64,000 nt of DNA, from assembly GCF_000233955.1 (NCBI RefSeq), contig NZ_JH376597.1, forward strand, positions 1-64,000. The letters are read 5' to 3'. The position numbers and the translations under genes are program-made. Positions within the stretch are counted from its first letter, which is position 1. Each line of letters begins with the position of its first letter. The stretch comes from Paraprevotella clara YIT 11840 (lineage in GTDB: Bacteria; Bacteroidota; Bacteroidia; Bacteroidales; Bacteroidaceae). A model generated the notes under the pieces. That model was not told the DNA's origin. It made no database searches and was given only the letters and a program-made list of their open reading frames with translations. Shown here piece after piece: positions 62,428-64,000 of this stretch.

Positions 62428-62449
62428 GGACAAATTGAAACAAAAATAG
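62428..62449 (-). promoter_or_regulatory. Candidate HTCS operator, site 3
   Basis: On the minus strand TTTGTTTCAATTTGTCC, that is TTTGTT-N4-TTTGTCC as in sites 1 and 2 but with different spacer and flanks, at the same 23-nt distance from the -7 box. Conservation of the half-sites only, with a diverged spacer, argues for selection rather than recent duplication. Confidence 0.7.
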
Positions 62450-62481
62450 GGCTTAAAATCCCCAAATGGAGATTTAAGCCC
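62442..62481 (-). terminator. Terminator after the GH97 gene
   Basis: On the minus strand GGGCTTAAATCTCC and GGGGATTTTAAGCCC pair (about 12 bp, small mismatches, 4-nt loop), followed by TATTTTTG. It lies 38 bp after the GH97 stop and overlaps the distal edge of operator site 3. Confidence 0.75.
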
Positions 62482-62518
62482 TTAGATTGTCATAAAAAAC
62501 GTCCCTTACGACATTTTA

Positions 62519-64000
62519 TCAATGAAACCATCCCACGAAACCTCCCCCGGCACGCAAGTGGACTTTCAATGTTTCTTTTTTAGACACTTTCCTATCTTCA
62601 CGCGCAACGGAAGCCAAAATCTTATCATCATCATGCAGTAAGACTGCATCCATACTCTTTTTCAAGAAATCCAAAGGTATCTCAATTTCCCGTTCCTTAT
62701 CTCCATTCATCACTCCTACCCACCAATCATTCCCTTTACGGCGGGCATAAGCCACGACTTCGCCCATCTCTGTACAGGATAACACTCGGGTCTCGTCCCA
62801 AACCGTCGGCACTGCTTTAAGCAAATCCAAGAAAGGACTTTCCAAATAATAAGAATAATGATCGGAAAAATGAGTAATGGGCGAAAGAAAAACAATAGAC
62901 TGGGCAAACTCATGTGTCCAAGTATAACCTCCAGTCTCTATTTCACGCGGGTTCAACGTCACGGGAGTCACATCCGCAGCTCCGGCCATCAAACGTGTGA
63001 ACGGCAAAGCCACATAGTGAGATTGAGGCAATACACGCCCGTATCGTAAAATATGCCACTCGTTTCCTCGAACGGCTTCCCGCGTAACATCGTTCGGATA
63101 AGTACGGGAAAGCCCTGTAGGTTTTACGCTTCCATGAAAATTCAACAACAGTCCCAATTCCGCACAATCCTGCATGGCTCCCATATACCATTGCATGATT
63201 TCTGCCGTGGCCGCCGGAATGAAGTCAATTTTAATGCCTGAAGCTCCCACTGCTTTTATTTTCTCCAAATAAGCCCTGCGCGGACCCGCCGTACGCATTT
63301 CATTAGAGTTGACCCAAACAATGGATTTTACTCCCACACTACGCCCGTATGCTATGACTTCCTCCAACAGTTCCCATTGGTCTTTCCCGTCTTTACGCCA
63401 ATTTCGCCAACCGTCATCTATCAGATAATATTCCCATGTAAGTTTGGCGGCGGCATCGAACCATTCCTTTTGTTCCTCATATCTCGGTGCTCCCACACTC
63501 CACCATTGCCACAGACATCTTCCGGGTTGCACCCATGAGAAATCACGCCCTTCTTCCGGAGAAGGGCACAAGTTCGTCAACATATCCGAGTTGACCAAAG
63601 CTGTCAAATCCCCGGCTATTATCACACACCTCCAAGGAGAAACATCCTTTCCCTTATACCTTCCGGCCAGAATCTTTTCCGACTCATCGGGCAAGCGCCG
63701 GATATCCCATCCTTTTTCCGAAGCGGGGAAACCAGCCTGAAACGTATTCCCCGAACGGGTAAAGGCCATGTCTGGAAAAGATTCGCAATCAGCCTCGGTA
63801 AGTGTCACGTAACAGTTGCCCAGATCGACTGTAAGCGGACCTCCCACATATCCTTTATCCGGCATGGCCTCCAACGCCGTGACATGCACATATCCTTCAT
63901 AACCTGGCTCATATTCAGCCCACGCCACCTTCTTTACCCTCTGTGGCAGGGCCCAAGCTGTCCTTTCATTTCCTATATGTTTCGCGCCTTCTGGCAAAAT
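62519..64000 (-). CDS. GH97 glycosidase, partial (N-terminus beyond window)
   Basis: About 493 residues visible; the frame runs off the window edge, so the Met near 63997 is internal and roughly 150-200 N-terminal residues are missing. GH97 features are the end of the N-terminal beta-sandwich (KGYVGGPLTVDLGN), the (beta/alpha)8 barrel (WQWWSVGAPRYEEQKEWFDAA, YYLIDDGW, GASGIKIDFIPAATAEIMQWY, LLLNFHGSVKPTGLSRTYPND, TREAVRGNEW, FTRLMAGAADVTPV) and a C-terminal sandwich. The Asp in IKIDF matches the nucleophile of retaining GH97 members (alpha-galactosidase type); inverting SusB-like members lack it. So a retaining alpha-galactosidase or related enzyme is likely, probably periplasmic. Confidence 0.92.
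   Translation of the reverse strand: MLPEGAKHIGNERTAWALPQRVKKVAWAEYEPGYEGYVHVTALEAMPDKGYVGGPLTVDLGNCYVTLTEADCESFPDMAFTRSGNTFQAGFPASEKGWDIRRLPDESEKILAGRYKGKDVSPWRCVIIAGDLTALVNSDMLTNLCPSPEEGRDFSWVQPGRCLWQWWSVGAPRYEEQKEWFDAAAKLTWEYYLIDDGWRNWRKDGKDQWELLEEVIAYGRSVGVKSIVWVNSNEMRTAGPRRAYLEKIKAVGASGIKIDFIPAATAEIMQWYMGAMQDCAELGLLLNFHGSVKPTGLSRTYPNDVTREAVRGNEWHILRYGRVLPQSHYVALPFTRLMAGAADVTPVTLNPREIETGGYTWTHEFAQSIVFLSPITHFSDHYSYYLESPFLDLLKAVPTVWDETRVLSCTEMGEVVAYARRKGNDWWVGVMNGDKEREIEIPLDFLKKSMDAVLLHDDDKILASVAREDRKVSKKETLKVHLRAGGGFVGWFH

Noticed and set aside
1-64000. CRISPR arrays, tRNA or rRNA genes, insertion sequences with transposase, prophage
   Set aside because: None seen on reading both strands: no regularly spaced direct repeats, no rRNA-like segments and no transposase or integrase frames. 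Small tRNAs cannot be excluded without a covariance search.

Overview
The window reads as a chromosome segment of a gut Bacteroidales bacterium (Bacteroides/Phocaeicola/Parabacteroides type; genus not resolvable from sequence alone). The signs are two SusC/SusD pairs, a hybrid two-component regulator (HTCS), a UpxY/NusG-like protein, a Bacteroidetes-style ECF sigma factor, mostly weak Shine-Dalgarno sequences, and many TAnnTTTG -7 boxes in front of genes. Cytochrome bd plus rubrerythrin fits an anaerobe that tolerates traces of oxygen.

Layout. 1-1735: 5' part of an AAA-ATPase/nuclease-like gene and an orphan UpxY-like antiterminator. 2118-3984: a compact, probably highly expressed transcription unit (promoter, NifU-like protein, GGGtGRT protein, terminator). 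4005-5127: small winged-helix protein and rubrerythrin. 5230-9875: a 1533-residue exported PL11-type rhamnogalacturonan lyase with a long autotransporter-like beta-strand repeat tail. 10159-14698: hisGDCB on the minus strand behind a complete histidine attenuator (leader peptide with four consecutive His codons, antiterminator, terminator). 14802-19272: a frameshifted methyltransferase, a GT14-type glycosyltransferase and three unknown exported proteins. 19273-19686: an intergenic block of nested inverted repeats. 19687-28711: a Dabb protein (minus), then a plus-strand operon DUF4492-cydA-cydB-udk-mltF-like-Dna2-like helicase/nuclease.

29309-64000: an ECF sigma gene and a large minus-strand polysaccharide utilisation locus (PUL). 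In transcription order it has GH97 (cut by the window edge), a GH28/GH49-like beta-helix glycosidase, a protein with two tandem alginate-lyase-like modules, the HTCS, a second alginate-lyase-like protein, a 1225-residue multi-module surface or periplasmic protein, then a close-packed run FAS1-SusC-SusD-FAS1-FAS1-SusC-SusD. Three of these promoters carry the same direct-repeat site at exactly the same distance from the -7 box, which looks like the binding site of the HTCS. The enzyme set suggests a uronic-acid-containing polysaccharide with alpha-linked side sugars; the exact substrate cannot be read from the sequence.

Most unusual: (i) five copies of a palindromic repeat inserted in frame inside two neighbouring protein genes (mltF-like and helicase), with periods of 66, 69 and 81 bp, all multiples of three, read in two different frames; (ii) the shared PUL operator; (iii) an 11-G tract inside the HTCS sensor domain that could make the PUL switchable; (iv) a dispersed intergenic CTCAGCCGAA repeat at four gene 3' ends, one of which doubles as the apparent his operon terminator.
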